Assembly (NCBI GenBank): GCA_035690485.1
Contig: DASSKL010000005.1
Span: 1-64,000 of the forward strand
Reading direction: 5' to 3'
Source: Mycobacteriales bacterium
GTDB lineage: Bacteria; Actinomycetota; Actinomycetes; JAFAQI01; DASSKL01
DNA: 64,000 nt
The first letter of the stretch is position 1. Every line of letters starts with the position of its first letter. Positions 18,494 to 27,396 of this stretch are shown one piece after another. A program made the translations under genes and the position numbers. The notes below the pieces were generated by a model. The model was not told where the DNA came from, did not search any database, and was given only the letters and a program-made list of their open reading frames with translations.

Positions 18494-18763
18494 GTGCTGG
18501 AGCGTTGTACCTGGTGCAAGACCTTTCGCTCCTGGAAGCCGGTGATCGCGGTGACGCCGCAGTTGTCATCCGACGAGTGCTGTGCCTATGCGCTGTCGGT
18601 CGAGTCCGCCGACGACAGCGACACGGTGACGCTGCGCTGCGCCGTCCACGGGGCCGAGACCCACGTCGGTTTCACCGACAGCGAGTACGCCACTCGCATC
18701 GACGACTGGTTCTGCACGCACGCCGCCTGCACCCGGTCGACGCCGACGCGGCACGCCGCCTGA
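18494..18763 (+). CDS. small cysteine-rich hypothetical protein
   Basis: An 89-residue protein with strong GC bias at third positions. It begins with a CxxC pair (residues 5 and 8), has CC near 29-30, a CAVH near 49, and ends with a C-to-C spacing of four in FCTHAACTRS. The pattern suggests a zinc-binding or redox-active small protein, but no family was recognised. It starts 38 bp after tesB and has no clear Shine-Dalgarno; a perfect hairpin sits immediately upstream. Expression from the tesB transcript is likely. Confidence 0.55.
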   Translation: MLERCTWCKTFRSWKPVIAVTPQLSSDECCAYALSVESADDSDTVTLRCAVHGAETHVGFTDSEYATRIDDWFCTHAACTRSTPTRHAA

Positions 18764-18915
18764 CGTTTCGCCCCAGGCGGTTGCGGCGCCGACCGCGACG
18801 ACCGGTGAAGGCTGCGCCGGGATCGCCCGCCCGGGTTCGCGGCTGACCGCGGCGACGAGCAGCACAGCGGTCTCGCCCAGCGCGCACCGGCGGCGTTTCC
18901 CGGGTCCCGAGAAAC
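18764..18915. other. intergenic region, no gene seen
   Basis: About 150 bases between the Cys-rich gene and the ABC exporter promoter. No frame with coding bias and no strong hairpin was found. Confidence 0.5.
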
Positions 18916-18948
18916 CGGTCGGACTTTGTCCGACCGACTCGGTACGGT
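18916..18948 (+). promoter_or_regulatory. ABC exporter promoter with perfect palindromic operator
   Basis: A perfect 8-bp inverted repeat CGGTCGGA (18916-18923) / TCCGACCG (18929-18936) with a 5-nt centre lies over the -35 zone of a TACGGT -10 box (18943-18948); the ATG follows 7 nt later at 18956. This layout fits repression by a dimeric TetR/MarR-type protein encoded elsewhere. Confidence 0.6.
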
Positions 18949-18955
18949 GCACGTC

Positions 18956-19891
18956 ATGCCCGCCGAGGAGCCGTTGATCCGTGCCCGGGGGCTGACGAAG
19001 AGGTTCGGGTCCTTCGTCGCGGTCGACGGCATCGACTTCGAGGTGCGGCCGGGCGAGGCCTTCGGGTTTCTCGGACCCAACGGCGCCGGCAAGAGCTCGA
19101 CCATGCGGATGATCGGCTGCGTGTCGTCGCCGTCCGGCGGTGCGCTCGAGGTGCTCGGCATGGACGTGCACACCGACGGGCCCCGGATCCGGGCCAGGCT
19201 CGGCGTGGTGCCGCAGGAGGACAATCTCGACACCGAGCTGACCGTCTGGGACAACCTCGTCATCTACGGTCGCTACTTCGGCATGCCGCTCGCCGACATC
19301 CGGCCCCGGGTCGAGGAGCTGCTCGAGTTCGTGCAGCTGTCCGAGCGCAGCGGCGACCGGGTCGACCCGCTGTCGGGCGGCATGAAGCGCCGGCTCACGA
19401 TCGCCCGCGCCCTGGTCAACTCGCCCGAGCTGATGCTCCTCGACGAGCCGACGACCGGGCTCGACCCGCAGGCCCGGCACCTGCTGTGGGACCGGCTCTA
19501 CCGGTTGAAGATGCAGGGCGTCACGCTCGTCCTGACCACGCACTACATGGACGAGGCCGAGCAGCTGTGCGACCGGCTGGTCATCATGGACGGCGGCCGC
19601 ATCGTCGCCGAGGGGGGACCGCAGGAGCTGATCCGCCGTTACGCGACCAAGGAGGTCGTCGAGCTGCGGTTCAGCAGTCTCGACGACAGCCGCGCCGCGC
19701 AGCCGTCGCTCGAGCGGCTCGGCGAGCGCATGGAGCCGCTGACCGACCGGGTGCTCCTCTACACCGACGACGGTGACAAGGCGGTCGAGGTCATCAACGG
19801 CGACGGCATGCGCCCGACGTCGGTGCTGGTCCGCCGCAGCACGTTGGAGGACGTCTTCCTCATCATCACCGGCCGCACCTTGCAGGAGTGA
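18956..19891 (+). CDS. ABC exporter ATP-binding protein (DrrA/NodI type)
   Basis: A 311-residue ABC ATPase. Walker A is GPNGAGKSSTM, the signature LSGGMKRRLTIARAL, Walker B LMLLDEPTTGLD, and the switch His is in LVLTTHYMDEAEQLCDR. The C-terminal extension containing RRSTLEDVFLIITGRTLQE is typical of DrrA/NodI-family daunorubicin- or lipid-exporter ATPases. With the two following permease genes it forms a heteromeric ABC-2 exporter. The ATG at 18956 sits 7 nt after the -10 box (leaderless). GTGA overlap couples it to the first permease. Confidence 0.93.
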   Translation: MPAEEPLIRARGLTKRFGSFVAVDGIDFEVRPGEAFGFLGPNGAGKSSTMRMIGCVSSPSGGALEVLGMDVHTDGPRIRARLGVVPQEDNLDTELTVWDNLVIYGRYFGMPLADIRPRVEELLEFVQLSERSGDRVDPLSGGMKRRLTIARALVNSPELMLLDEPTTGLDPQARHLLWDRLYRLKMQGVTLVLTTHYMDEAEQLCDRLVIMDGGRIVAEGGPQELIRRYATKEVVELRFSSLDDSRAAQPSLERLGERMEPLTDRVLLYTDDGDKAVEVINGDGMRPTSVLVRRSTLEDVFLIITGRTLQE

Positions 19892-20664
19892 CGGTGGCCA
19901 CCACCCATGTCCTGCGCATCGTGGAGCGCGAGGCCCGCGTCTACCGCAAGCTGTGGCGCGGCTCCGCGTTCACGAGCTTCGTCACGCCGCTGCTCTACCT
20001 GGCCTCGATTGGCATCGGGCTCGGCGGCATCGTCGACGCGCACAACCGCTCCGTCTCCGGGCTGACCTACCTGGAGTTCGTCACCCCCGGGCTGCTCGCG
20101 GCGAGCGCCGTGCAGGCGGCCTCGGGCGACTCGCTGTGGCCGGTCATGGCCGGCTTCAAGTGGATGGGGCACTACAACGCGATGATCTCCTCGCCGGCGT
20201 CGCCGGCCGATGTCTACACCGGCGCGATCAGCTGGATCGCGTTGCGCACGACGCTGTCGGCCACGGCGTTCCTCGCCATCGCCGCGGCGCTGGGCGGGGT
20301 CACGTCGCCGTGGGCGGTGCTCGCGATCCTCGCCGCGGTCGCCGGCGCGCTGGCCTTCGCCGCACCGCTTGCCGCTTTCGCGGTGACGCAGGAGACCGAC
20401 GTGGCGTTCCCCGTCGTCATGCGGCTCGCGGTCATCCCGCTGTTCCTGTTCTCCGGCACGTTCTTCCCGGTCAGCCAGCTGCCCGGCTGGGGCCAGGGGC
20501 TCGTCGTGCTCTCGCCGCTCTGGCATGCCGTCGAGCTGTGCCGCTCGGCGACCACCGGTCACGCGGGTTGGCCGGCGCTGGGTCATGTGGCCGCGCTGCT
20601 GCTGTGCATCGGTGTCGGCGTCTATGCCGGGCGGCGCAACTTCCACCGGCGGCTCACCCCGTGA
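19888..20664 (+). CDS. ABC-2 type permease, first subunit
   Basis: A 258-residue membrane protein of the ABC-2/DrrB-NodJ class with about six helices. The segments FVTPLLYLASIGIGLGGIV and IPLFLFSGTFFPVSQLP are family hallmarks. It is longer by similarity to the next gene than to random permeases, so the two probably arose by duplication and form a heterodimer. It starts GTG overlapping the ATPase stop and ends in GTGA overlap with the next permease. The substrate (drug, lipid or polysaccharide) is unknown. Confidence 0.9.
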   Translation: MTVATTHVLRIVEREARVYRKLWRGSAFTSFVTPLLYLASIGIGLGGIVDAHNRSVSGLTYLEFVTPGLLAASAVQAASGDSLWPVMAGFKWMGHYNAMISSPASPADVYTGAISWIALRTTLSATAFLAIAAALGGVTSPWAVLAILAAVAGALAFAAPLAAFAVTQETDVAFPVVMRLAVIPLFLFSGTFFPVSQLPGWGQGLVVLSPLWHAVELCRSATTGHAGWPALGHVAALLLCIGVGVYAGRRNFHRRLTP

Positions 20665-21479
20665 CCGCCTCCGACTTCCTCTCCGCCTACGTGCCGCGGG
20701 CGATCCCCGGTGTGGGGCACCGCCGCTTCCTGCGGGTGGTCGAGCGCAACGTCGCGGTCTACAAGCGGTTCTGGCCGGTCTTCCTCACCGGCTTCGCCGA
20801 GCCGCTGATGTTCCTCGGCTCCATCGGCATCGGCGTCGGCCACCTCGTGCGCACGGTCAGCGGCCCGGGCGGGGAGCAGATCTCCTACGCGCTGTTCGTC
20901 GCCCCGGGCCTGCTCGCCACCTCGGCGATGAACGGCGCGATCATCGACACGACGTTCGGCTTCTTCATCAACTTCAAGTACTCCCACACGTACGACGGGA
21001 TGCTCGCCACCCCGATGCGCATCGCCGACGTCGCCCGGGGTGAGGCGACCTGGGCGCTGCTGCGGGGCACGGTCTACTCGACGGTCTTCCTCGTCACGAT
21101 GGTGCTCCTCGGCTACGTGCGCTCGCCCTGGGCGGTGTGCGCGCTGCCGGTCGCCGTGCTGGTCGGCTTCGCCTTCGCCGGTGCCGGCCTGGCGTGTACG
21201 ACGTGGATGCGGTCGTTCATCGACTTCGACTTCGTCAACCTCGCCCTGGTGCCGATGTTCCTGTTCTCGGCGGTGTTCTTCCCGCTGTCGCGCTACCCGG
21301 AGGCGGTCGGCTGGCTGGTGCGCATCACCCCGCTCTACCAGGGGGTCGCGCTCGAGCGCGGTCTCGTGCTGGGCCAGCTCTCGTGGCAGATGCTCGGCCA
21401 CGCGGCCTACCTCGCCATCATGGGCACGGTCGGCCTGCGCATCGCCGGTCGCCGCCTGCGCCTGCTGCTGCAACCGTAG
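20661..21479 (+). CDS. ABC-2 type permease, second subunit
   Basis: A 272-residue paralogue of the preceding permease. An N-terminal amphipathic part precedes FLTGFAEPLMFLGSIGIGVG, then about six helices, with VPMFLFSAVFFPLSRYPEAV matching the corresponding segment of the first subunit. It completes a three-gene exporter operon (ATPase-permease-permease) driven from the promoter at 18916-18948. No regulator gene is adjacent, so control is from elsewhere. Confidence 0.9.
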   Translation: MTASDFLSAYVPRAIPGVGHRRFLRVVERNVAVYKRFWPVFLTGFAEPLMFLGSIGIGVGHLVRTVSGPGGEQISYALFVAPGLLATSAMNGAIIDTTFGFFINFKYSHTYDGMLATPMRIADVARGEATWALLRGTVYSTVFLVTMVLLGYVRSPWAVCALPVAVLVGFAFAGAGLACTTWMRSFIDFDFVNLALVPMFLFSAVFFPLSRYPEAVGWLVRITPLYQGVALERGLVLGQLSWQMLGHAAYLAIMGTVGLRIAGRRLRLLLQP

Positions 21480-21513
21480 TTTCAGCGGGTCGTCCGACGG
21501 CCACGAGTCAGGC

Positions 21514-22620
21514 ATGCCGATGGCCAGCAGTGCCGTGCCCGTCGAGTGCGTCGACGTGAGCGCCTACACGATCCCGACCGATCAGCCGGAGTCCGACGGC
21601 ACGCTCCAGTGGGACTCGACGACGATGGTCCTCGTCGAGGCGAGCGCGGGAGGCCGCACCGGGATCGGCTACTCCTACACGCACGCCTCGGCCGCGGACC
21701 TCGTCAGCGGCAAGCTCGCCGGGGTCGTGCAGGGCATGGACGCCATGCGCGTGCAGGCGGCGTGGGCGAGCATGCTGCACGAGCTGCGCAACTTCGGCCA
21801 GACCGGCATCTCGATGATGGCGGTCTCCGCCGTCGACATCGCCCTGTGGGATCTCAAGTCGCGGCTGCTCGACGTGCCGCTCGTGGTCGCCATCGACGCG
21901 GTGCACGAGGCGGTCCCGATCTACGGCAGCGGCGGCTTCACGTCGTACACCAACGACGAGCTCGCCGAGCAGCTGCGCGGCTGGGCCCGGCAGGGCATCG
22001 GCCAGGTGAAGATGAAGACCGGCCGCGACCCCGACGCCGACCACGAGCGGCTGCGCGTCGCACGGCAGGCGATCGGGGCCGACGTCGACCTCTTCGTCGA
22101 CGCGAACGGCGCGTTCACCCGCAAGCAGGCGCTGCGCTGGGCGCATATCTACGCCGACGCGGGCGTGCGTTGGTTCGAGGAGCCGGTCACCTCCGACGAC
22201 CTCGCGGGTCTGCACCTGCTGCGCGACAGCGGGCCCGGTGGGCTCGACATCGCGGCCGGGGAGTACGGCTGGAACCTGCCCTACTTCCAGCACATGCTCG
22301 ATGCCGAGGCGGTCGACTGCCTGCAGGCCGACGTGACGCGGTGCGGCGGCATCACCGGCTTCCTGCGCGTCGGGGCGCTCTGCGACGCTCGCACGATCGA
22401 TCTGTCGGCACACTGCGCGCCGCAGGTCAGCGCGCAGGCGTGCACGGCGATCTGGCACCTGCGCCACCTGGAGTACTTCCACGACCACGTGCGGATCGAG
22501 CACATGGCGTTCGACGGTTGCCTGTCGCCGGAGGGTGGCGCGCTGCGGCCCGACCGAAGCCGGCCGGGCCTGGGTCTCGACCTCAAGCGCGCGGATCTCG
22601 AGCAGTGGCGGGTGCGATGA
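21514..22620 (+). CDS. enolase-superfamily (mandelate racemase/muconate lactonising) enzyme
   Basis: A 368-residue enzyme with the enolase-superfamily capping domain and barrel. The catalytic KxK is in GQVKMKTGRDPDADHERLR (about residue 166), and the three acidic metal ligands are in FVDANGAF, RWFEEPVTSDD and IAAGEYGW. A late SAHCAPQ supplies a His near the eighth strand. Members abstract a proton alpha to a carboxylate, as in sugar-acid dehydratases or racemases; the substrate here is unknown. Two ATGs (21514, 21520) are possible. It stands alone, 34 bp after the exporter operon, and may be co-transcribed with it. Confidence 0.88.
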   Translation: MPMASSAVPVECVDVSAYTIPTDQPESDGTLQWDSTTMVLVEASAGGRTGIGYSYTHASAADLVSGKLAGVVQGMDAMRVQAAWASMLHELRNFGQTGISMMAVSAVDIALWDLKSRLLDVPLVVAIDAVHEAVPIYGSGGFTSYTNDELAEQLRGWARQGIGQVKMKTGRDPDADHERLRVARQAIGADVDLFVDANGAFTRKQALRWAHIYADAGVRWFEEPVTSDDLAGLHLLRDSGPGGLDIAAGEYGWNLPYFQHMLDAEAVDCLQADVTRCGGITGFLRVGALCDARTIDLSAHCAPQVSAQACTAIWHLRHLEYFHDHVRIEHMAFDGCLSPEGGALRPDRSRPGLGLDLKRADLEQWRVR

Positions 22621-22649
22621 CCGACGAAGACGCGGCCCCCATCGCCCGA

Positions 22650-23420
22650 CTACGTCGCGGGCTGACCCGTAGCGCCGCCCCAGCGACGTTCGATGCGTAC
22701 GCCGACGAACAGGCTCAGCAGCACGAGCGCGGCGCCGACCAGCCCGTCGAGGAAGTAGTGGTTGGCGGTCAGCACGATCGAGGTGAACATTGCCAGCGGC
22801 ATGAGCAGCCCGACCAGCCGCAACGGTCGCCACCGCGCACAGAGGAACACCGCCAGCCCCATCAGCAGGTCCCAGCCGAGGTGGAAGCTCGGCATCGCGG
22901 CGTACTTGTCGACGAGGTTCGGCGGCTGCAGCACGTGGTACGCGGCGGAGTGCAGGCTCACCGTGTCGACGAGGCCGAGGCCGGCCAGGCGCGGCGGCGC
23001 CACCGGGAACCAGATGAAGAACACCAGGCCGAGCGCGAACGACACGAACAGCGCGTTGCGGGTGACGCGGAACCAGCGGCGGTGGTTGATCGCCAGCCAC
23101 ACCATCACCGCGATGATCACCGGCCAGTGTCCCCACACGTAGATCCAGTTGAGGACCGTCACCAGCACGTGGTTGTCGGTGATCGCGTCCTGCAGCGTGC
23201 CCTCGTGGAAGAGGCCCAGCGCCCGCTCGACGTGAACGATCGACTGCGCGTGCCGCAGCGCGTCGTCGGCGTCGGCGTGCGTGAGGGCGCGGACGCCGAA
23301 GTAGGCGCCGAAGGCCGTGAGCACGACGGCCGCGTCGCGCAGCAGCAGGAGGGCGAGGGCGCGCCGGCTGCGCCGGGCCGGGACGGCCACGACGGGTGCC
23401 CCCGGACGTGCGACCGCCAT
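22650..23420 (-). CDS. PAP2-like / inositolphosphotransferase-type membrane protein
   Basis: A 256-residue protein with about six membrane helices. The two His motifs of the PAP2 superfamily are present: MPSFHLGWDLLMGLA and TANHYFLDGLVGAALVLLSL; upstream, FFIWFPVAPPRLAGLG matches the Aur1/Ipt1-like PAP2_3 group found in many actinobacteria, including mycobacterial Rv-type membrane proteins. Such proteins transfer or hydrolyse lipid-linked phosphate groups at the outer membrane face. The ATG is preceded by a GGGGGGAGG ribosome site. It converges with the enolase-type gene, 29 bp apart. Confidence 0.82.
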   Translation of the reverse strand: MAVARPGAPVVAVPARRSRRALALLLLRDAAVVLTAFGAYFGVRALTHADADDALRHAQSIVHVERALGLFHEGTLQDAITDNHVLVTVLNWIYVWGHWPVIIAVMVWLAINHRRWFRVTRNALFVSFALGLVFFIWFPVAPPRLAGLGLVDTVSLHSAAYHVLQPPNLVDKYAAMPSFHLGWDLLMGLAVFLCARWRPLRLVGLLMPLAMFTSIVLTANHYFLDGLVGAALVLLSLFVGVRIERRWGGATGQPAT

Positions 23421-23499
23421 GCCGACCTCCCCCCGGAGAACCCGATGCCCTCGGCATTATCGCGCACCGCGGACCCTTCGGACAGCGGCTCGCGGCACG

Positions 23500-24450
23500 T
23501 CACCAGCGGCGCAGCAGCGCCTCCGCGCCTTCGGCGAGCTCGCGTACGACGTCGGCGGCCGGCCCCCTGCGGCGTACGGCGGCGACCCCCTGGCCGGCGT
23601 AGACGTTCGCGGTCGAGAAGTCGCTCGCCTTGCGCGCCGCCAGCAGCGCCACGCCGGCCTCGTCGGTGGCGGCCAGCTCGTCCTCGTGGCCGGCCCAGCG
23701 CTCGGTGAAGTCGTTGCGCAGGGCGCGGCCGCCGAACTGCGCCGGCCACGGGATCTTCTGCGCCACGTCGAAGACCCGGGTGTAAACGGTGTCGGTCTCG
23801 CGCGCCGCGACCGCTCGGTCGCGGGCGGCCGGGTCGTTGATCGCCTCGTCGGTGGCGAGCAGCGCGGTGCCGACCCACGCGCCGGTGGCGCCGGCGGCGA
23901 GCACCGCGGCGAACGCCCGCGGAGAGGTGACTCCTCCGGCGGCGAGCACCGGCACCTGCACCGCGTCGAGCACGGCCGCGAGCAGCGGCAGCGTCGCCAC
24001 GGCGTCGCGCCCGTGCCCGCCTCCCTCGCTGCCGCGGGCCACCACGATGTCGACGCCGGCGTCCTGCGCCTGCACCGCTTCGGTCGCGTCGCCGACCTGG
24101 GTCGCGACGACCACGCCGGCCTCGTGCAACCGGGAGACCCACGGCTGCAGGGCGCCGAAGCTGACCGAGACCAACCTCGGGCGGGCGGCGAGCACCGCGT
24201 CGACCTGCGCGGGCACGTGTTCGAGGGCCCAGCCCATCAGCCCGATGCCGAACGGCCGTCCGGTGCCGGCGGCCTGCTCCGCCTGACCGCCGATCCACTC
24301 CAGCGGAGTTGTGCTGCCGACACCCACCATGCCGAGAGCGCCGGCCGCGCTGACGGCCGCCGCCAGCCGGCCGCCCGCGACGCCTGCCATCGGGGCGCCG
24401 ACCAGCGGCACATCGAGGGAGAACGTGTCGGTCAACCAGGTCTGCAGCAT
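23500..24450 (-). CDS. nitronate monooxygenase / 2-nitropropane dioxygenase family
   Basis: A 316-residue FMN barrel protein. The N-terminus has LVGAPMAGVAGGRLAAAVSA and LGMVGVGS, the phosphate-binding loops include ARGSEGGGHGRDAVATLPLL and VLAAGGVTSPRAFAAVLAAG, and GAWVGTALLATDEAIN follows, all standard for NMO. It would oxidise nitronates or reduce enoyl-type substrates using FMN. The ATG at 24450 gives the usual start. It lies 29 bp downstream of xthA on the same strand. Confidence 0.88.
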   Translation of the reverse strand: MLQTWLTDTFSLDVPLVGAPMAGVAGGRLAAAVSAAGALGMVGVGSTTPLEWIGGQAEQAAGTGRPFGIGLMGWALEHVPAQVDAVLAARPRLVSVSFGALQPWVSRLHEAGVVVATQVGDATEAVQAQDAGVDIVVARGSEGGGHGRDAVATLPLLAAVLDAVQVPVLAAGGVTSPRAFAAVLAAGATGAWVGTALLATDEAINDPAARDRAVAARETDTVYTRVFDVAQKIPWPAQFGGRALRNDFTERWAGHEDELAATDEAGVALLAARKASDFSTANVYAGQGVAAVRRRGPAADVVRELAEGAEALLRRW

Positions 24451-24479
24451 GAGGACAGTCTCGCGCGCGGCCGATGCGG

Positions 24480-25298
24480 TCAGAGATCGAGGTCGACGAC
24501 GACGGGAGCGTGGTCGCTCGGACCCTTGCCCTTGCGCGCGTCGCGGTCGACGTAGGCGTCGCGCACCTTCTCCGCGGCAGTGGCGCTGGCGTAGACCAGG
24601 TCGATGCGCATGCCCATGTTCTTGTGGAACATCCCCGCCCGGTAGTCCCAGTAGGTGTAGGGGGTGTCGTGCTTCATCGCGCGCGGCACCACGTCGGTCA
24701 GCCCGAGCGCGCGCAGGTCGGCGAGTGCGGCGCGCTCGGCGTCGGTCACGTGGGTCGAGCCGACGAACGCGCCCGGGTCCCAGACGTCGGCGTCCGTCGG
24801 CGCGATGTTGAAGTCGCCGGTCACGACGAACGGCCCGCGCGCCACCTCCGGCGCCAGCGCGTCGCGCAGGGCGGCCAGCCACTCCAGCTTGTAGGCGTAG
24901 TGCGGGCTGTCGAGAGAGCGGCCGTTGGGCACGTAGACCGACCAGATGCGCAGCGGGCCGCAGGTCGCCCCGATCGCCCGCGCCTCGACGGCCGGCGGCG
25001 TGCCGATCAGCGCCGGGTCGTCCTCGTCCGGCGGAGGAGCGTAGGCCGGCTGGCCCGAGAACCCCAGCTCGACGTCGGCCAGCCCCACGCGGGTGAGGAT
25101 CGCGACGCCGTTCCAGCGGCCGTCGCCATTGGCCGCGACCTCGTAACCGCGGGACTCCGCCCCCTCGCTCGGGAACGCATCACCCCGGCACTTGATCTCC
25201 TGCAGGCACAACACGTCGGGCTCGGCCAGGTCGAGCCACTCTTCCAGGCGCGGCAGCCGGGCCCCGATCGAGTTGACGTTCCAGGTCGCGATCCTCAC
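24480..25298 (-). CDS. xthA: exodeoxyribonuclease III
   Basis: A 272-residue endonuclease/exonuclease/phosphatase-fold DNA repair enzyme. It begins [18 protein letters not shown]; the metal-binding Glu is in [10 protein letters not shown], the catalytic Tyr/Asn region is [20 protein letters not shown], then [17 protein letters not shown], and the terminal [10 protein letters not shown] with the catalytic Asp-His. It cleaves at abasic sites and removes 3' blocks. The GTG at 25298 overlaps the stop of the racemase gene (GTGA), so this repair gene sits at the tail of a fatty-acid operon. Confidence 0.95.
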   Translation of the reverse strand: MRIATWNVNSIGARLPRLEEWLDLAEPDVLCLQEIKCRGDAFPSEGAESRGYEVAANGDGRWNGVAILTRVGLADVELGFSGQPAYAPPPDEDDPALIGTPPAVEARAIGATCGPLRIWSVYVPNGRSLDSPHYAYKLEWLAALRDALAPEVARGPFVVTGDFNIAPTDADVWDPGAFVGSTHVTDAERAALADLRALGLTDVVPRAMKHDTPYTYWDYRAGMFHKNMGMRIDLVYASATAAEKVRDAYVDRDARKGKGPSDHAPVVVDLDL

Positions 25299-26440
25299 TG
25301 CGCTTGGACGACCGCTCCCGACTCGATCAGTGCGTCGACGTCGTCGACTCCCCAGGAGGTCAGCGCCTCGCGGGTGTTCTCCCCGGGCGCGGGCGGCTTG
25401 CGCTGCACCGCTCCCGGCGTACGGGAGAACCGCGGTGACGGCGCCGGCTGTACGACGCCGTCGCGGTCGATCAGCGTGCCGCGGGCTGCGATGTGGTGAT
25501 GCTCGTGCGCCTCGCCGAGCGAGAGGACCGGCGCAACGCACGCGTCCGTGCCCTCGAAGACCTTGGCCCAGTCGTCGCGGGTGCGCTCCTTGAACCGCCC
25601 GGCGAACGTCGCCCGCAGCTCGCCCCACCGCGACCGATCGTGCTGGCCGGGTAGGTCGGCCTGGTCGAGCTCGAGCAGCCGCAGCAGCTCGGCATAGAAC
25701 TGCGGCTCGAGCGCCCCGACCGCCATCCACTTGCCGTCGGAGGTCTCGTAGACGTCGTAGAACGGCGCTCCGGTGTCGAGCAGGTTCGAACCCCGCCGGT
25801 CGGCCCAGAAGCCCGAGCCCAGCATCCCGTAGATCATCGCAGCGAGGGTGGCGGTGCCGTCGACGATCGCGGCGTCGACGACCTGGCCCTTGCCCGACTT
25901 CTGGGCCTCCCACAGCGCGGCCAGCATGCCGAACGCCAGCAGCATGCCGCCGCCGCCGAAGTCGCCCAGCAGGTTCAGCGGCACCTGCGGCGGGCCGCCC
26001 TCGCGACCGATCGCGTGCAGCGCGCCAGTCAACGCGATGTAGGCGATGTCGTGGCCGGCGGTCGAGGCCATCGGCCCCTCCTGGCCCCAGCCCGTCATCC
26101 GGCCGTAGACCAGCTTCGGGTTGCGCTGCCAGCAGGCGTCCGGCCCGATGCCGAGCCGCTCGGCGACCCCGGGCCGGTAGCCCTCCATGAGGATGTCGGC
26201 CTGGGCGGCGAGCCGCAGGACGACCTCGGCACCGCCGGGGTTCTTCAGGTCGACCGCGACGGAGCGCCGGCCGCGGTTGGTGACCTCGAAGCGCGTGTCG
26301 ACGACGCGACCGCTGCCGCTGGGCCGGTCGATGCGGATCACGTCCGCACCCAAGTCGGCGAGCAGCATCGCGCAGAACGGCCCGGGGCCGATGCCCGCGA
26401 TCTCGACGACCTTGAGGTCGGAGAGAGGACCGCTGCCCAT
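25295..26440 (-). CDS. mcr: alpha-methylacyl-CoA racemase (class III CoA-transferase family)
   Basis: A 381-residue family III CoA-transferase fold protein. The sequence [20 protein letters not shown] carries the His-Asp of the racemase subgroup, [20 protein letters not shown] carries the second catalytic Asp, and [13 protein letters not shown] the Glu, matching M. tuberculosis Mcr and human AMACR. These enzymes interconvert 2R- and 2S-methylacyl-CoA so that alpha-methyl-branched chains can enter beta-oxidation. It is joined by a one-base overlap (TGATG) to the upstream dehydrogenase gene. Another CoA-transferase activity is possible but the three active-site motifs favour racemase. Confidence 0.85.
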   Translation of the reverse strand: MGSGPLSDLKVVEIAGIGPGPFCAMLLADLGADVIRIDRPSGSGRVVDTRFEVTNRGRRSVAVDLKNPGGAEVVLRLAAQADILMEGYRPGVAERLGIGPDACWQRNPKLVYGRMTGWGQEGPMASTAGHDIAYIALTGALHAIGREGGPPQVPLNLLGDFGGGGMLLAFGMLAALWEAQKSGKGQVVDAAIVDGTATLAAMIYGMLGSGFWADRRGSNLLDTGAPFYDVYETSDGKWMAVGALEPQFYAELLRLLELDQADLPGQHDRSRWGELRATFAGRFKERTRDDWAKVFEGTDACVAPVLSLGEAHEHHHIAARGTLIDRDGVVQPAPSPRFSRTPGAVQRKPPAPGENTREALTSWGVDDVDALIESGAVVQAQ

Positions 26441-27342
26441 CACTGCAGCTTCGGCAGCAGGCCGGTCAGCTCGTCGCCGCTGGACAGCGGGACGATGTAG
26501 CCGTCGCGGTTCTCGATGTCGTCCCAGTGCTTGGCGATCTCCTCGGCGCTGGGCTTGTTGCCCTTGCCGGCGAACCAGCCGTCGGTCAGGCCGATGAAGA
26601 CCCGGGAGTAGCGGCCGGCCGCCGCGCTGAACACCTCGTGGGTCACCTCGCACGCCTCGCTGGCGAGGTAGACGACCAGCGGCGTCACGAGCTCGGGGTC
26701 GAGCAGGTCGGCCGCCGGGCCGAGCAGCTCCTCGGTCATCCGGGTGCGGGCGACCGGCATCACGACGTTGCTCTTGATGCCGTACTTCGCGCCCTCGATC
26801 GCCAGGACGTTGGAGAAGCCGGTGAGCCCGGTCTTCGCCGCGCCGTAGTTGGTCTGGCCGAAGTTGCCGAACATGCCGGCGTTCGACGAGGTGAACACCA
26901 GCCGGCCGTAGCCCTGGTCCTTCATCACCCGGAAGGCCGGCTGGGTGACGTAGAACGCTCCCTTGAGGTGCACGTCGAGCACCGCGTCGAGGTCGGCCCA
27001 CTCGAGGTTGGCGAAGCTCTTGTCGCGCAGGATGCCGGCGTTGTTGATGACGACGTCGATCTTGCCGAACTTGTCGATCGCGGTCTTGACGATCGCCGCG
27101 CCACCCTCGGGGGTGGCCACCGAGTCGTACGACGCGGCGGCGTCGCCGCCGGCGGCCTTGATCTCCTCGACGACCTCGTCGGCCGCCGACGAGCTGGCGC
27201 CGGTGCCGTCGCGGGCACCGCCGAGGTCGTTGACGACCACGGCCGCGCCGCGCTTGGCCAGCTCCAGCGCATAGGTCTTGCCCAGGCCGTGGCCGGCCCC
27301 GGTCACGATGACGACGCGGCCGTCGAAGGAGATGTCGGTCAC
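26440..27342 (-). CDS. SDR dehydrogenase resembling the (3R)-hydroxyacyl-CoA domain of MFE-2
   Basis: A 300-residue short-chain dehydrogenase. The cofactor loop is [13 protein letters not shown], followed by [20 protein letters not shown] and [12 protein letters not shown], the signature of the peroxisomal multifunctional enzyme type 2 (HSD17B4) dehydrogenase domain. [11 protein letters not shown], the Ser in [14 protein letters not shown] and the YxxxK in NYGAAKTG complete the active site. It should oxidise 3-hydroxyacyl-CoA with NAD+. With the racemase, paired acyl-CoA dehydrogenases and thiolase it fits oxidation of branched or sterol-derived acyl chains. Confidence 0.9.
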   Translation of the reverse strand: MTDISFDGRVVIVTGAGHGLGKTYALELAKRGAAVVVNDLGGARDGTGASSSAADEVVEEIKAAGGDAAASYDSVATPEGGAAIVKTAIDKFGKIDVVINNAGILRDKSFANLEWADLDAVLDVHLKGAFYVTQPAFRVMKDQGYGRLVFTSSNAGMFGNFGQTNYGAAKTGLTGFSNVLAIEGAKYGIKSNVVMPVARTRMTEELLGPAADLLDPELVTPLVVYLASEACEVTHEVFSAAAGRYSRVFIGLTDGWFAGKGNKPSAEEIAKHWDDIENRDGYIVPLSSGDELTGLLPKLQ

Positions 27343-27396
27343 GGGTTCCTCTCTCAGTGGTGCTCGGCGCCGCCCTCGGGCGTCGGGGCGACAGGT

